From assembly GCA_900771085.1 (NCBI GenBank), contig CAAGMR010000053.1:1-22481 (forward strand): a stretch of DNA of 22,481 bases. The letters are read 5' to 3'. Made by a program: the position numbers and the translations under genes. Position 1 is the first letter of the stretch, and every line of letters begins with the position of its first letter. Positions 1-6,835 of this stretch are shown here, one piece after another. Origin of the DNA: Clostridia bacterium. Lineage in GTDB: Bacteria; Bacillota; Clostridia; Oscillospirales; Acutalibacteraceae. The notes below the pieces were generated by a model. That model was given only the letters and a program-made list of their open reading frames with translations, did no database searches and was not told the DNA's origin.

Positions 1-653
1 AGAGGTGCGAAAACGAAAGGTACAAGAGCAAATGCAAGATAAACGAAGGTCTGCTGGAACTGGAAGTTAAGTACTCCGTTATCGATAAGAACAAGAACAA
101 CATCGTATGCTGCCTGAGCAATGATGCCGATGAATGCGAGAACTTTGAGAAGAGCTTCAGTACCTCTTGAAAGACGACGCTTGAAAGGTGCGTCGAGGTT
201 GGCCTGAAGGATTACTCTGTGGTGAAGTCCGCCCATCTGCTTTCTTTTTGCATAAATGTTTACGTCTTCAATATTCTTTGAGGTTCCTCCGAATACGCCG
301 AAGAGACCTAAAAGTGCAAGGATAGAGAAAATAAATGCTCCGATGATAAGCATCGGTTTAATGAAGTATGCTGCGATTGCAAGAGCAGCTGCAAGAGCCA
401 TAAGGATGAAGGTAATCATGTTTGACATGACATATGCCTTCTGGTCGACTTTGAATGGATTTTCTATTACTTCATCTGTGAAAGTTGTAAGGTCATTCTT
501 GAGGGTTTCGCGAAGCATAACCTCACCGTTACCGCCTGCCTGTCTGTGTGTAGGGTCACCCTTGTCGACAAAGCTCTTTGCGGATCTTACGGCATAGTTG
601 CAGCACTCGCGAACCTTACCGAGATAACGTTCGCTTGATTCGTATGCTTTCAT
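1..653 (-). CDS. Membrane protein resembling M28 peptidases (partial, 3' end cut off)
   Basis: The start codon and first 217 residues are visible; the gene runs off the left edge. An N-terminal soluble part (residues 1-75, with GGNGEVMLRETL and a DEVIENPF stretch) resembles the opening of M28-type membrane peptidases. Two hydrophobic helices follow at about 78-98 and 101-122, then a short soluble segment ending in VILQANLDAPF (148-157), then further hydrophobic stretches at 167-191 and 202-217. In M28 enzymes the equivalent of ANLDA normally carries a His-x-Asp zinc motif; here the His is Asn152, so catalysis is doubtful. The ATG shares its A with the TGA of the upstream E1-like gene, and an AGGAGG lies just before it, so the two are translationally coupled. 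The M28 link is from remembered family patterns; the membrane topology is seen directly. Confidence 0.5.
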   Translation of the reverse strand, partial: MKAYESSERYLGKVRECCNYAVRSAKSFVDKGDPTHRQAGGNGEVMLRETLKNDLTTFTDEVIENPFKVDQKAYVMSNMITFILMALAAALAIAAYFIKPMLIIGAFIFSILALLGLFGVFGGTSKNIEDVNIYAKRKQMGGLHHRVILQANLDAPFKRRLSRGTEALLKVLAFIGIIAQAAYDVVLVLIDNGVLNFQFQQTFVYLAFALVPFVFAP

Positions 654-1390
654 CAGTATTCCTCCTTGGCTGCGATACCGCAAACAGGACAGGTATCATT
701 GCTTTTAAGCGGAGTCTTTTCAACTGTCATAGTAAGAGCATCATAGTAAAGAAGCTGTCCCTTGAGCGGGATCTCAAGTCCGAGAATGAACTGGAGAATA
801 CTTGTTGCTTCAATTGATGCAAGAGTTGATTCAACTGCACTGAGTGAGTTGAAGGAATCCTCAGGTGGAGTCTCTTCGCCATAGAGGCAGGCAAGGCATG
901 CAGTTTCTGCAGGATCGATGAATGTGCATGTTCCGCAGAAACCATTTGCAACAGCATCTACGAGAGGCTTTTCGAGTTCAACACAAGCCTGGTTTACTAT
1001 CATTCGAGCCTGAGTGTTGTCTACTGCAATAGCAACAATATCATACTGGCTGATAACCTCATATGCATTGTCTTTGTTTATTGCTGTAGCATGAGGGATG
1101 ACATTAACAAGGCTGTTAAAAGCACGAAGCTTCTTTGCGGCAGAATTTACTTTAAGTGATCCAATATCATCTTCAAAGTGAATGTACTGGTTGTTAAGGT
1201 CATTTATGCTGATTATGTTATGATCTGCGATGCCTATTGTTCCGACACCTGCGGCAGCAAGGGTGTACATAAGGGTTGTGCCGATACCGCCAACGCCTAT
1301 GATGAGGACGCTTGCGTCTTCGAGTTTCTGCTGTCCGTCAACGCCGAATTCAGGCAGAGATATCTGTTTTGAATATCTTTCAGAGTTCAA
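653..1390 (-). CDS. ThiF/MoeB/HesA-family E1-like adenylyltransferase (TTG start)
   Basis: A 245-aa protein of the E1-like superfamily that adenylates the C-terminal glycine of small ubiquitin-like sulfur carriers. It has the nucleotide-binding GVGGIG (32-37), a conserved Lys80 in DIGSLK, Asp124 in IAVDN, and two zinc Cys pairs (C165/C168 and C234/C237). The TTG at 1390 is preceded by AGGAGG at 7-nt spacing. An ATG further upstream (1444) lies upstream of the promoter's -10 box, so it is not the start. Compared from memory with E. coli MoeB at a constant offset of 6, Lys86 and Asp130 are kept, but the adenylation residues Arg14 and Arg73 become Lys8 and Asn67. It is divergent from a MoaD-like carrier gene 218 bases away, its likely partner. 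A role in tungsto/molybdopterin sulfur transfer is inferred; another carrier or substrate is possible. Confidence 0.85.
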   Translation of the reverse strand: MNSERYSKQISLPEFGVDGQQKLEDASVLIIGVGGIGTTLMYTLAAAGVGTIGIADHNIISINDLNNQYIHFEDDIGSLKVNSAAKKLRAFNSLVNVIPHATAINKDNAYEVISQYDIVAIAVDNTQARMIVNQACVELEKPLVDAVANGFCGTCTFIDPAETACLACLYGEETPPEDSFNSLSAVESTLASIEATSILQFILGLEIPLKGQLLYYDALTMTVEKTPLKSNDTCPVCGIAAKEEY

Positions 1391-1427
1391 TGTGAATCCT
1401 CCTAAAAAGCTAAATAATATCCTTTTT

Positions 1428-1456
1428 ATTATATCAGTATACATTTTTTATGTAAA
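1428..1456 (-). promoter_or_regulatory. Promoter of the E1-like gene
   Basis: On the minus strand TTTACA is followed after 17 bases by a perfect TATAAT (forward 1451-1456 and 1428-1433). Transcription would start near 1421, about 30 bases before the TTG codon at 1390. This placement rules out the upstream ATG at 1444 as the start. Confidence 0.75.
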
Positions 1457-1485
1457 CGAATTTTAGACTAAATCAGGAACGTTGA

Positions 1486-1505
1486 TTAACAGCCTAGATT
1501 GTTAA
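1486..1505. promoter_or_regulatory. Inverted repeat, candidate operator in the divergent region
   Basis: TTAACA and TGTTAA are perfect 6-base arms separated by 8 bases. The repeat lies between the two divergent promoters, upstream of both -35 boxes. A separate perfect 10-base palindrome, TATACGTATA, follows at 1516-1525. The regulator is not identifiable from the sequence. The arm order is opposite to the usual Rex site, so Rex is not claimed. Confidence 0.35.
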
Positions 1506-1537
1506 AAATTATCACTATACGTATATCGTAAAAAATA

Positions 1538-1566
1538 TTGATATTGACAACGATTAATTGTATACT
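1538..1566 (+). promoter_or_regulatory. Promoter of the carrier/AOR/polyferredoxin operon
   Basis: TTGATA (1538-1543) and TATACT (1561-1566) are separated by exactly 17 bases. The predicted start near 1573 leaves a leader of about 35 bases containing an AAAGGGG ribosome binding site before the ATG at 1609. An overlapping TTGACA at 1544-1549 has no good -10 at proper spacing. Confidence 0.6.
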
Positions 1567-1608
1567 ATTTGGGAATGACTGAAAGTATGTCTAGAAAGGG
1601 GAAAGTGT

Positions 1609-1845
1609 ATGAGAATTGAATTCCACGGACCGCCAATGTGTGACTTTTCACAGTTTAGAAAAGACGGAACTGTAGAGGTTCCGGATGGTATGACACTCAA
1701 GAAATTCCTTAAGTTTGTCAAGCTTCCGACCATATGGCGTAAGGTATTCCCTCTTCTTCTCAATTACGATGAGGTTACCGATATTAATGTTGTTTTAAAA
1801 GATGGAGATATTGTAAGCGCATTCACACCGTTGGGTGGCGGTTAA
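1609..1845 (+). CDS. MoaD/ThiS-like sulfur-carrier protein
   Basis: A 78-aa beta-grasp (ubiquitin-like) protein ending in LGGG. The free C-terminal Gly is what E1-like enzymes adenylate and load with sulfur in ThiS/MoaD proteins. A DGxTLKKFL segment, a VLKDGDIVSAFTPLGGG C-terminus and the length all fit the family. The ATG follows AAAGGGG. It is the first gene of an operon with an AOR-family oxidoreductase 47 bases downstream and lies opposite an E1-like gene. It is therefore probably a carrier for dithiolene sulfur insertion into the pterin cofactor of that oxidoreductase. MoaD-like genes beside AOR-family genes are a known arrangement. Whether it replaces or adds to a housekeeping MoaD cannot be judged here. 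Confidence 0.85.
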   Translation: MRIEFHGPPMCDFSQFRKDGTVEVPDGMTLKKFLKFVKLPTIWRKVFPLLLNYDEVTDINVVLKDGDIVSAFTPLGGG

Positions 1846-1892
1846 ACAATTCGCTTATTTTTTCTATAGAATTAATTTAGGGAGATGAAACT

Positions 1893-3917
1893 ATGAAAGG
1901 CTATACTGGAAAAATCCTTGAAGTTGACCTTACAAACAAAGTTTGTAAAGAAATCAAAATCAAGGACGAAGTATACGAAAACATCCTTTCCGGAGCTGGT
2001 CTTGGCGCGTGGTGGTGCTATAGAAATATTCCGGCTGGAGCTGACCCGATGGGTCCTGACAACGTTCTTTGCCTTACTACAGGTCTTCTTACATGTACAG
2101 GCGCTGTAATCATGGGACGTTGGATGGCTATCACCAAGTCACCTGCAACAGGTGGTATCGGTGAAGCAAACTGCGGTGGTACATTTGCACCGGGTATTAA
2201 GAAGTGCGGCTACGATATGCTTGCATTCAAGGGCAAATCAGATACTCCTGTTTACCTTTACTGTGACAACAATGGTCCACAGCTTCTTGATGCAACACCA
2301 TACTGGGGTATGGATACATGTGAAGCAGAAAGAGCACTTCTTGCTGCACACACAAAACCAGGTAAAAAGAGACCGGTTGCATGCGTAATCGGACCTTCCG
2401 GCGAAAAGGGAAGCTGGATGGCAGGTATCTGTAACGACAACGGCCGTATTGCTGCTCGTCAGGGCGTAGGCGGCGTTATGGGTTCAAAGAACCTTAAGGG
2501 TTGCGTAATGGCTGGTACTCACGAAGTTTCAGGTGAGTATCCTGAAAAAATCAGAGATCTTTCTACTATGGCAGCTAAGCGTATCAACATTGCTTTCCTT
2601 CCACCTGAAATTCCTGCAGGTCTTCTTAACGTAGTAAAGATTCTTCCTGAACTTACTCTTTCTCCTGATGGACTTCTTACCGCTGTACTTATGGGTACAT
2701 GGGGTACTGCAGGTGCTGCTCAGTTCGCTGCACAGACAGGTGAAGCTCCAATCAGAAACTGGGGCGGTACACAGAAGGAACACTTCAACGCTCTCAAGAT
2801 TAACAAAGTCGATGCTTCTCAGATGCTTAGACTTCAGACAAACAGATATTACTGCTACTCTTGCGTATATGGTTGCGGCGGTGAAATTGATATTTCCAAC
2901 ATCAACTACAACGACAAGGGCTACAGCATTGTTCATAAGCCTGAATACGAATCTCAGTGGGACTTCACAGGATTCCTTCTTTCAGACGATAATGACGCTA
3001 TGCTTTATCTTAACGAATACCTCAACCGTATGGGTATGGATACCATTTCCTGCGGTGGTGTAGTAGGTATGATTATTGAATGTCTCGAACACGGCGTAAT
3101 CAAGGCTGCTGACTATGGCATCGATAACGTTAAGTGGGGCGATGCAAAGGGCATCATCAAGCTTACAGAAATGGTTGCTAACCGTGAAGGTAAGATTGGT
3201 GAAGTATTCACTGACGGTACAAGAAAAGCTGCCAACATCATCGGTGGCGACGCCTGGATGTATGCTGTTCAGGGCGGCGGTACAGAGCCACCAATGCATG
3301 ACTCTCGTCTTGACCCTCAGCAGTGCACACTTTATGGTATTGACCCTACTCCTGCAAGACATACGTCAGGTGGTTCTCTCTACTATGGTTGTATGCATCT
3401 CTGGAAGAAGGTAACATGGGCTCCTGAAGCTGCTCTTGTAGGCTCAAAGGAAGGAGAACTTTACGCTAACCGTGAAGAAGCTCTCAAGGTTATGGCTTGT
3501 GCTTGCTACAAGCGTCTTATCGACGGCGTTGGAGGATGCTACTTCGGTATGATCCTCGGTGTTGCTCCATACCCAATCTTCGAGTGGATTAACGCAGCAA
3601 CAGGCTGGGATAAGACTCCTGATGAACTCATGGAAATTGGTAGACGTGTATTCACACTTCGTCAGATGTTCAACCTTAAGCATGGCAAGGAGCCATGGGA
3701 CAACCGTCCACACGGTCGTATGATTGGTGAAGCACCATTCACACACAAGGTTGGTAAGACTGCTAACAAGGTAGTTCAGATTGACGATATGATGATGGAA
3801 GCATGGGATGTTCTCGGCTATGACAGAACAAACGGTCATCCAACAGAAGAGACTATAGCTGAACTTGGCCTTGACAAACTCCTTAATGCACCTGAGGAGG
3901 AATACATCTATGGCTGA
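1893..3917 (+). CDS. aor: Aldehyde:ferredoxin oxidoreductase family enzyme (tungstopterin type), catalytic subunit
   Basis: A 674-aa member of the AOR family, cytoplasmic enzymes with a tungsten (sometimes molybdenum) bis-pterin site and one [4Fe-4S] cluster that oxidise aldehydes or reduce acids with ferredoxin. The N-terminus (YTGKILEVDLT, then the GRWMAITKSPATGG region) is typical of the AOR pterin domain. The cluster ligands are C321-x2-C324-x3-C328, with a distal Cys at about 549 (GVGGCYFG) matching the fourth ligand. It is longer than the archaeal AOR (about 605 aa), nearer in size to bacterial WOR/BamB-type large subunits. GGGAG precedes the ATG. The stop overlaps the start of the polyferredoxin gene by 8 bases, implying a tight complex. 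Codons are strongly biased, suggesting high expression. The exact substrate cannot be read from the sequence. Confidence 0.93.
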   Translation: MKGYTGKILEVDLTNKVCKEIKIKDEVYENILSGAGLGAWWCYRNIPAGADPMGPDNVLCLTTGLLTCTGAVIMGRWMAITKSPATGGIGEANCGGTFAPGIKKCGYDMLAFKGKSDTPVYLYCDNNGPQLLDATPYWGMDTCEAERALLAAHTKPGKKRPVACVIGPSGEKGSWMAGICNDNGRIAARQGVGGVMGSKNLKGCVMAGTHEVSGEYPEKIRDLSTMAAKRINIAFLPPEIPAGLLNVVKILPELTLSPDGLLTAVLMGTWGTAGAAQFAAQTGEAPIRNWGGTQKEHFNALKINKVDASQMLRLQTNRYYCYSCVYGCGGEIDISNINYNDKGYSIVHKPEYESQWDFTGFLLSDDNDAMLYLNEYLNRMGMDTISCGGVVGMIIECLEHGVIKAADYGIDNVKWGDAKGIIKLTEMVANREGKIGEVFTDGTRKAANIIGGDAWMYAVQGGGTEPPMHDSRLDPQQCTLYGIDPTPARHTSGGSLYYGCMHLWKKVTWAPEAALVGSKEGELYANREEALKVMACACYKRLIDGVGGCYFGMILGVAPYPIFEWINAATGWDKTPDELMEIGRRVFTLRQMFNLKHGKEPWDNRPHGRMIGEAPFTHKVGKTANKVVQIDDMMMEAWDVLGYDRTNGHPTEETIAELGLDKLLNAPEEEYIYG

Positions 3918-5121
3918 TTTAAGACCTGTACTCAACTATGACAACTGTTATGGTTGTAAATCATGTTTATATAACTGCCCGGTTGACGCTTTTGATCTCG
4001 ACCATGGCATCACAAGACGTGGTATGAGACGTGAATTCCCGTCCATGAACCACCCTGACAAATGTATCGGTTGTGGCGAATGCGCAAGAGCATGTCCTTG
4101 CCGTGCCATTACAATGGTTCCTATGGAAGCAACCGATGGCAAGGAATTACACATTATCGACACTGACGCACCTGTACGTATTGACCCTAACAAGTGTAAG
4201 GGTTGTACACTCTGTGCAAAGAAGTGTCCTGTAGAGGCTATCAATGGCAGTGCCAAGAAGCCTCATGAAATCAATGAAGACATCTGCGTTCATTGTGGTA
4301 TCTGCATGGAAGCATGTAACTTCGGTGCGATTTACAACAGTGACGAACCTGTTCCTGAATATGATGAGAGCATAGCTGTTCTTGCTAAGAAGGCTGCACC
4401 AAAAGCAGCCGCTGCAGCAGGCGCAGCAGTACCTGCAGCAGCTGCCGGACTTCCTGAAGGCGCTGTATTCATCAACCCGGATACATGTAAGGGCTGCACA
4501 AAGTGTGCTAAGCAGTGTCCTGTAGGTGCTATTTCCGGTGAGGTTAAGCAGGCTCATACAATTGACCAGGATACTTGCATTCAGTGCGGTGCTTGTATCG
4601 ATGCTTGCCCATTCGGTTCCATTGCAACTGTTGAAGCAGGCGCAGCACCTGCAACTGAAGCAGCAGGTGAAGAAGGCATTGTAATCGACAAGGATAAGTG
4701 CAAGGGCTGCACAAAGTGCGCTAAGCAGTGTCCTGTTGGTGCAATCGCAGGTGAAGTTAAGCAGCCACACGAAATCGATCAGGCAGCATGCATCCAGTGC
4801 GAAGCTTGTATTGATGCTTGCCCATTTGACGCAATTTCAAAGGGTGTAGTTGGTGGCACAGCTCCTGCAGCTGAAACAGCTCCTGCAGCTAAGGCTCCTG
4901 CAAAGAAGCCTGCAGCAAAGGTTGATTTCAAACTTAACAGAGAGAATCCTCTTAGAATCGACGCTGATAAGTGTAAGGGCTGCACAGCTTGTGCTAAGAA
5001 GTGCCCTGAACAGGCTATCACAGGCGCACCAAAGCAGGCTCACGTTATTAACGAAGACCTTTGCTCACGTTGCGGCATCTGCGGCGAAACATGTAAGTTT
5101 GGCGCTATCTTAAACGACTAA
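3910..5121 (+). CDS. Polyferredoxin with ten [4Fe-4S] motifs, electron-transfer partner of AOR
   Basis: A 403-aa protein with ten complete CxxCxxCxxxC motifs, starting at residues 13, 52, 96, 126, 193, 223, 264, 294, 355 and 385. These form five two-cluster ferredoxin modules. Within modules 2-5 the motifs start exactly 30 residues apart; in module 1 the distance is 39. Modules 2-3 and 4-5 are joined by Ala/Pro/Lys-rich linkers (about 159-181 and 315-338) like the flexible arms of other multidomain enzymes. The ATG at 3910 follows AGGAGG and overlaps the AOR stop; an in-frame upstream ATG at 3865 lies inside aor and is not used. It has no signal peptide or membrane helix, so it is cytoplasmic. 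It probably passes electrons between AOR and soluble ferredoxin or other redox enzymes. The small subunits I recall for similar enzymes carry about four clusters, so this one is unusually long. Confidence 0.92.
   Translation: MADLRPVLNYDNCYGCKSCLYNCPVDAFDLDHGITRRGMRREFPSMNHPDKCIGCGECARACPCRAITMVPMEATDGKELHIIDTDAPVRIDPNKCKGCTLCAKKCPVEAINGSAKKPHEINEDICVHCGICMEACNFGAIYNSDEPVPEYDESIAVLAKKAAPKAAAAAGAAVPAAAAGLPEGAVFINPDTCKGCTKCAKQCPVGAISGEVKQAHTIDQDTCIQCGACIDACPFGSIATVEAGAAPATEAAGEEGIVIDKDKCKGCTKCAKQCPVGAIAGEVKQPHEIDQAACIQCEACIDACPFDAISKGVVGGTAPAAETAPAAKAPAKKPAAKVDFKLNRENPLRIDADKCKGCTACAKKCPEQAITGAPKQAHVINEDLCSRCGICGETCKFGAILND
4480..4839 (+). repeat. Recent tandem duplication of a ferredoxin module inside the polyferredoxin gene
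   Basis: Residues 191-239 (4480-4626) and 262-310 (4693-4839) are nearly identical: both read CKGCTKCAKQCPVGAI, then GEVKQ, H, IDQ, and CIQCxACIDACPF. The DNA copies are 213 bases apart. Modules 2 (from 4195) and 5 (from 4972) are more diverged copies of the same unit. Confidence 0.8.
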
Positions 5122-5138
5122 TTTACAAATTGCATAAT

Positions 5139-5169
5139 AAAAAGCCACTCCGAAAGGAGTGGCTTTTTT
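5139..5169. terminator. Bidirectional terminator between the polyferredoxin gene and glpK
   Basis: A perfect 13-bp stem (AAAAAGCCACTCC and GGAGTGGCTTTTT) with a GAAA loop. It has a T run on the plus strand and an A run on the other side, so it can stop transcripts from both converging operons. Confidence 0.92.
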
Positions 5170-5190
5170 ATTTGCTTTAATTGATTGTGA

Positions 5191-6717
5191 TTAGTGTTCA
5201 ATCCAGTCCATTGCACGAGTAACAGCCTTTTTCCAGCCTTTATAAGCTTCGGCACGAGCTGCTTCGTCCATGTCAGGATTGTAAACCTTTGATACTTCTC
5301 TGTTGGCAGCGATTTCATCGAGATTCTCCCAGAAACCAACAGCGAGACCTGCAAGGTAAGCTGCGCCAAGAGCAGTTGTTTCAACAACCTTTGGTCTGTT
5401 TACTTCGCAGTCAAGAAGATTTGACTGAATCTGCATCATTATGTTTGATACGGAAGCACCGCCGTCAACGCGTACGGATTTGATGTCGATGCCGGCATCG
5501 TCCTTCATTGCGGTAAGAAGGTCAACTACCTGATAGCATATGCCTTCGAGAACTGCACGAGCAAAGTGGGCACGGTTAACACCACGAGTAAGACCAACAA
5601 TGCATCCACGAGCATACATATCCCAATATGGAGCGCCAAGACCGGTGAATGCAGGGACAAGGTAAATTCCGTTTGAATCAGGAACGCTTTCTGCAAGCTC
5701 GTCAACACGAGGAGCAGTGTCTATCATATGAAGTTCATCACGAAGCCACTGGATAACGCAACCTGCGTTAAATGCAGAACCTTCAAGGTTGTATGTTACT
5801 TCGTCGCCGATTGCCCATGCAATACCGGAAACGAGATTATTCTTTGAGTTAACGCGCTTGTTGCCTGTGTTCATGAGAAGGAAGCAACCTGTTCCGTATG
5901 TGCTCTTTACAAGGCCCGGCTGGAAACAGCACTGACCGAAGAGAGCTGCAGGCTGGTCGCCGATTGCACCGGAGATAGGTGTGCCTTCAAGGCCTTCAAG
6001 ACCCTGGATGCCTGGGGCAACATAGCCGTAAACCTGTGATGATGGAACAGGTTTTGGAAGGATAGACATTGGAATGCCCATCTTTTCGCAGAGTTCTTCA
6101 TCCCATGCAAGCTTTTCAATGTCAAATACCATTGTACGGCAGGCGTTGGAGTAGTCAGTTACATGAACTGCTTTGTCAGGATGCACTGCGCCACCGGTGA
6201 GGTTCCAGATGAGCCATGTTTCAACAGTACCGAAGAGAAGTTTTCCTTCATCAGCAAGCTGCTTGGCACCATCAATATTATCAAGAATCCATTTGATCTT
6301 TGTTGCAGAGAAGTATGCATCGATTACAAGACCGGTTCTGTCCTGAACCTTCTGAATCATACCTGGTTCTGCCTTAAGCTTTTCAGCGTAATCAGCAGTT
6401 CTGCGGCACTGCCACACGATTGCGTTATAAACAGGCTGTCCTGTTTCCTTATTCCAGAGGATAGTTGTTTCACGCTGGTTAGTCACACCGATGCATGCGA
6501 TATCTTCAGGGTCGATTTCGCCGGAGTTGAGAATAGTGGCGATAGACTGATATTCGCTGAAAAGGATATCCATTGGATTGTGTTCTACCCAACCTGCATG
6601 TGGATAGATCTGTTCGAATTCACGCTGTGATTTGGTTACGATTTTTCCGTACTTGTCAAAAACAATAGCTCTTGAGCTGGTTGTGCCCTGGTCGAGAGCC
6701 ATAACATATTTTGCCAT
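5191..6717 (-). CDS. glpK: Glycerol kinase
   Basis: A 508-aa FGGY-family kinase that phosphorylates glycerol to glycerol-3-phosphate using ATP. It has the N-terminal phosphate-binding ALDQGTTSSRA, the glycerol-binding TNQRET and the catalytic Asp in SGAIGDQPAALFGQ. The C-terminal nucleotide-binding part has VDGGAS and TTALGAAYLAG. The length matches the family (about 500). The start has GAGAGGAG upstream. In many Gram-positive GlpKs a His in this central region is phosphorylated by HPr for activation. Here the matching stretch (VYGYVAPGIQGLEG) has no His and looks more like the E. coli form, so HPr control may be absent; this comparison is from memory. It lies downstream of PFOR but has its own promoter and a leader hairpin. 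Confidence 0.96.
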   Translation of the reverse strand: MAKYVMALDQGTTSSRAIVFDKYGKIVTKSQREFEQIYPHAGWVEHNPMDILFSEYQSIATILNSGEIDPEDIACIGVTNQRETTILWNKETGQPVYNAIVWQCRRTADYAEKLKAEPGMIQKVQDRTGLVIDAYFSATKIKWILDNIDGAKQLADEGKLLFGTVETWLIWNLTGGAVHPDKAVHVTDYSNACRTMVFDIEKLAWDEELCEKMGIPMSILPKPVPSSQVYGYVAPGIQGLEGLEGTPISGAIGDQPAALFGQCCFQPGLVKSTYGTGCFLLMNTGNKRVNSKNNLVSGIAWAIGDEVTYNLEGSAFNAGCVIQWLRDELHMIDTAPRVDELAESVPDSNGIYLVPAFTGLGAPYWDMYARGCIVGLTRGVNRAHFARAVLEGICYQVVDLLTAMKDDAGIDIKSVRVDGGASVSNIMMQIQSNLLDCEVNRPKVVETTALGAAYLAGLAVGFWENLDEIAANREVSKVYNPDMDEAARAEAYKGWKKAVTRAMDWIEH

Positions 6718-6760
6718 GTCGACGTACTCCTCTCATTTAACTTTTCCAAAACATAAAATA

Positions 6761-6785
6761 TGGCGCTGAGTGAAACTCAGCGCCA
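6761..6785 (-). terminator. PFOR terminator that also lies in the glpK leader (possible attenuator)
   Basis: A perfect 11-bp stem, TGGCGCTGAGT and ACTCAGCGCCA, with a 3-base loop. It is followed on the minus strand by only interrupted T runs (TATTTTATGTTTT). It sits downstream of both PFOR and a good glpK promoter, so it ends PFOR messages and is also transcribed at the start of the glpK message. Confidence 0.65.
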
Positions 6786-6796
6786 CTACTGTTTAT

Positions 6797-6825
6797 ATTA
6801 TATAACAACAGATTTTATCAGGCAA
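6797..6825 (-). promoter_or_regulatory. Promoter of glpK
   Basis: On the minus strand TTGCCT is followed after 17 bases by a perfect TATAAT (forward 6820-6825 and 6797-6802). It lies just after the PFOR stop codon. The predicted start near 6790 puts the hairpin at 6761-6785 at the very beginning of the message. Confidence 0.65.
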
Positions 6826-6835
6826 TTGAAAAACC

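Noticed and set aside
256..597. 113-aa plus-strand reading frame
   Set aside because: It is antisense to the membrane protein gene, with low-complexity composition and no ribosome binding site.
1391..1444. ATG start at 1444 for the E1-like gene
   Set aside because: It lies upstream of the -10 box and has no ribosome binding site. The TTG at 1390 with AGGAGG is better.
1486..1505. Rex-type redox operator
   Set aside because: The half-site order (TTAACA then TGTTAA) and the spacer do not match the usual Rex consensus.
3865..3909. Upstream in-frame ATG for the polyferredoxin
   Set aside because: It lies within the end of aor without a ribosome binding site; the ATG at 3910 has AGGAGG.
4147..4770. 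207-aa Cys-rich frame on the minus strand
   Set aside because: It is the complement of the repeated Cys codons of the polyferredoxin and has no start signal.
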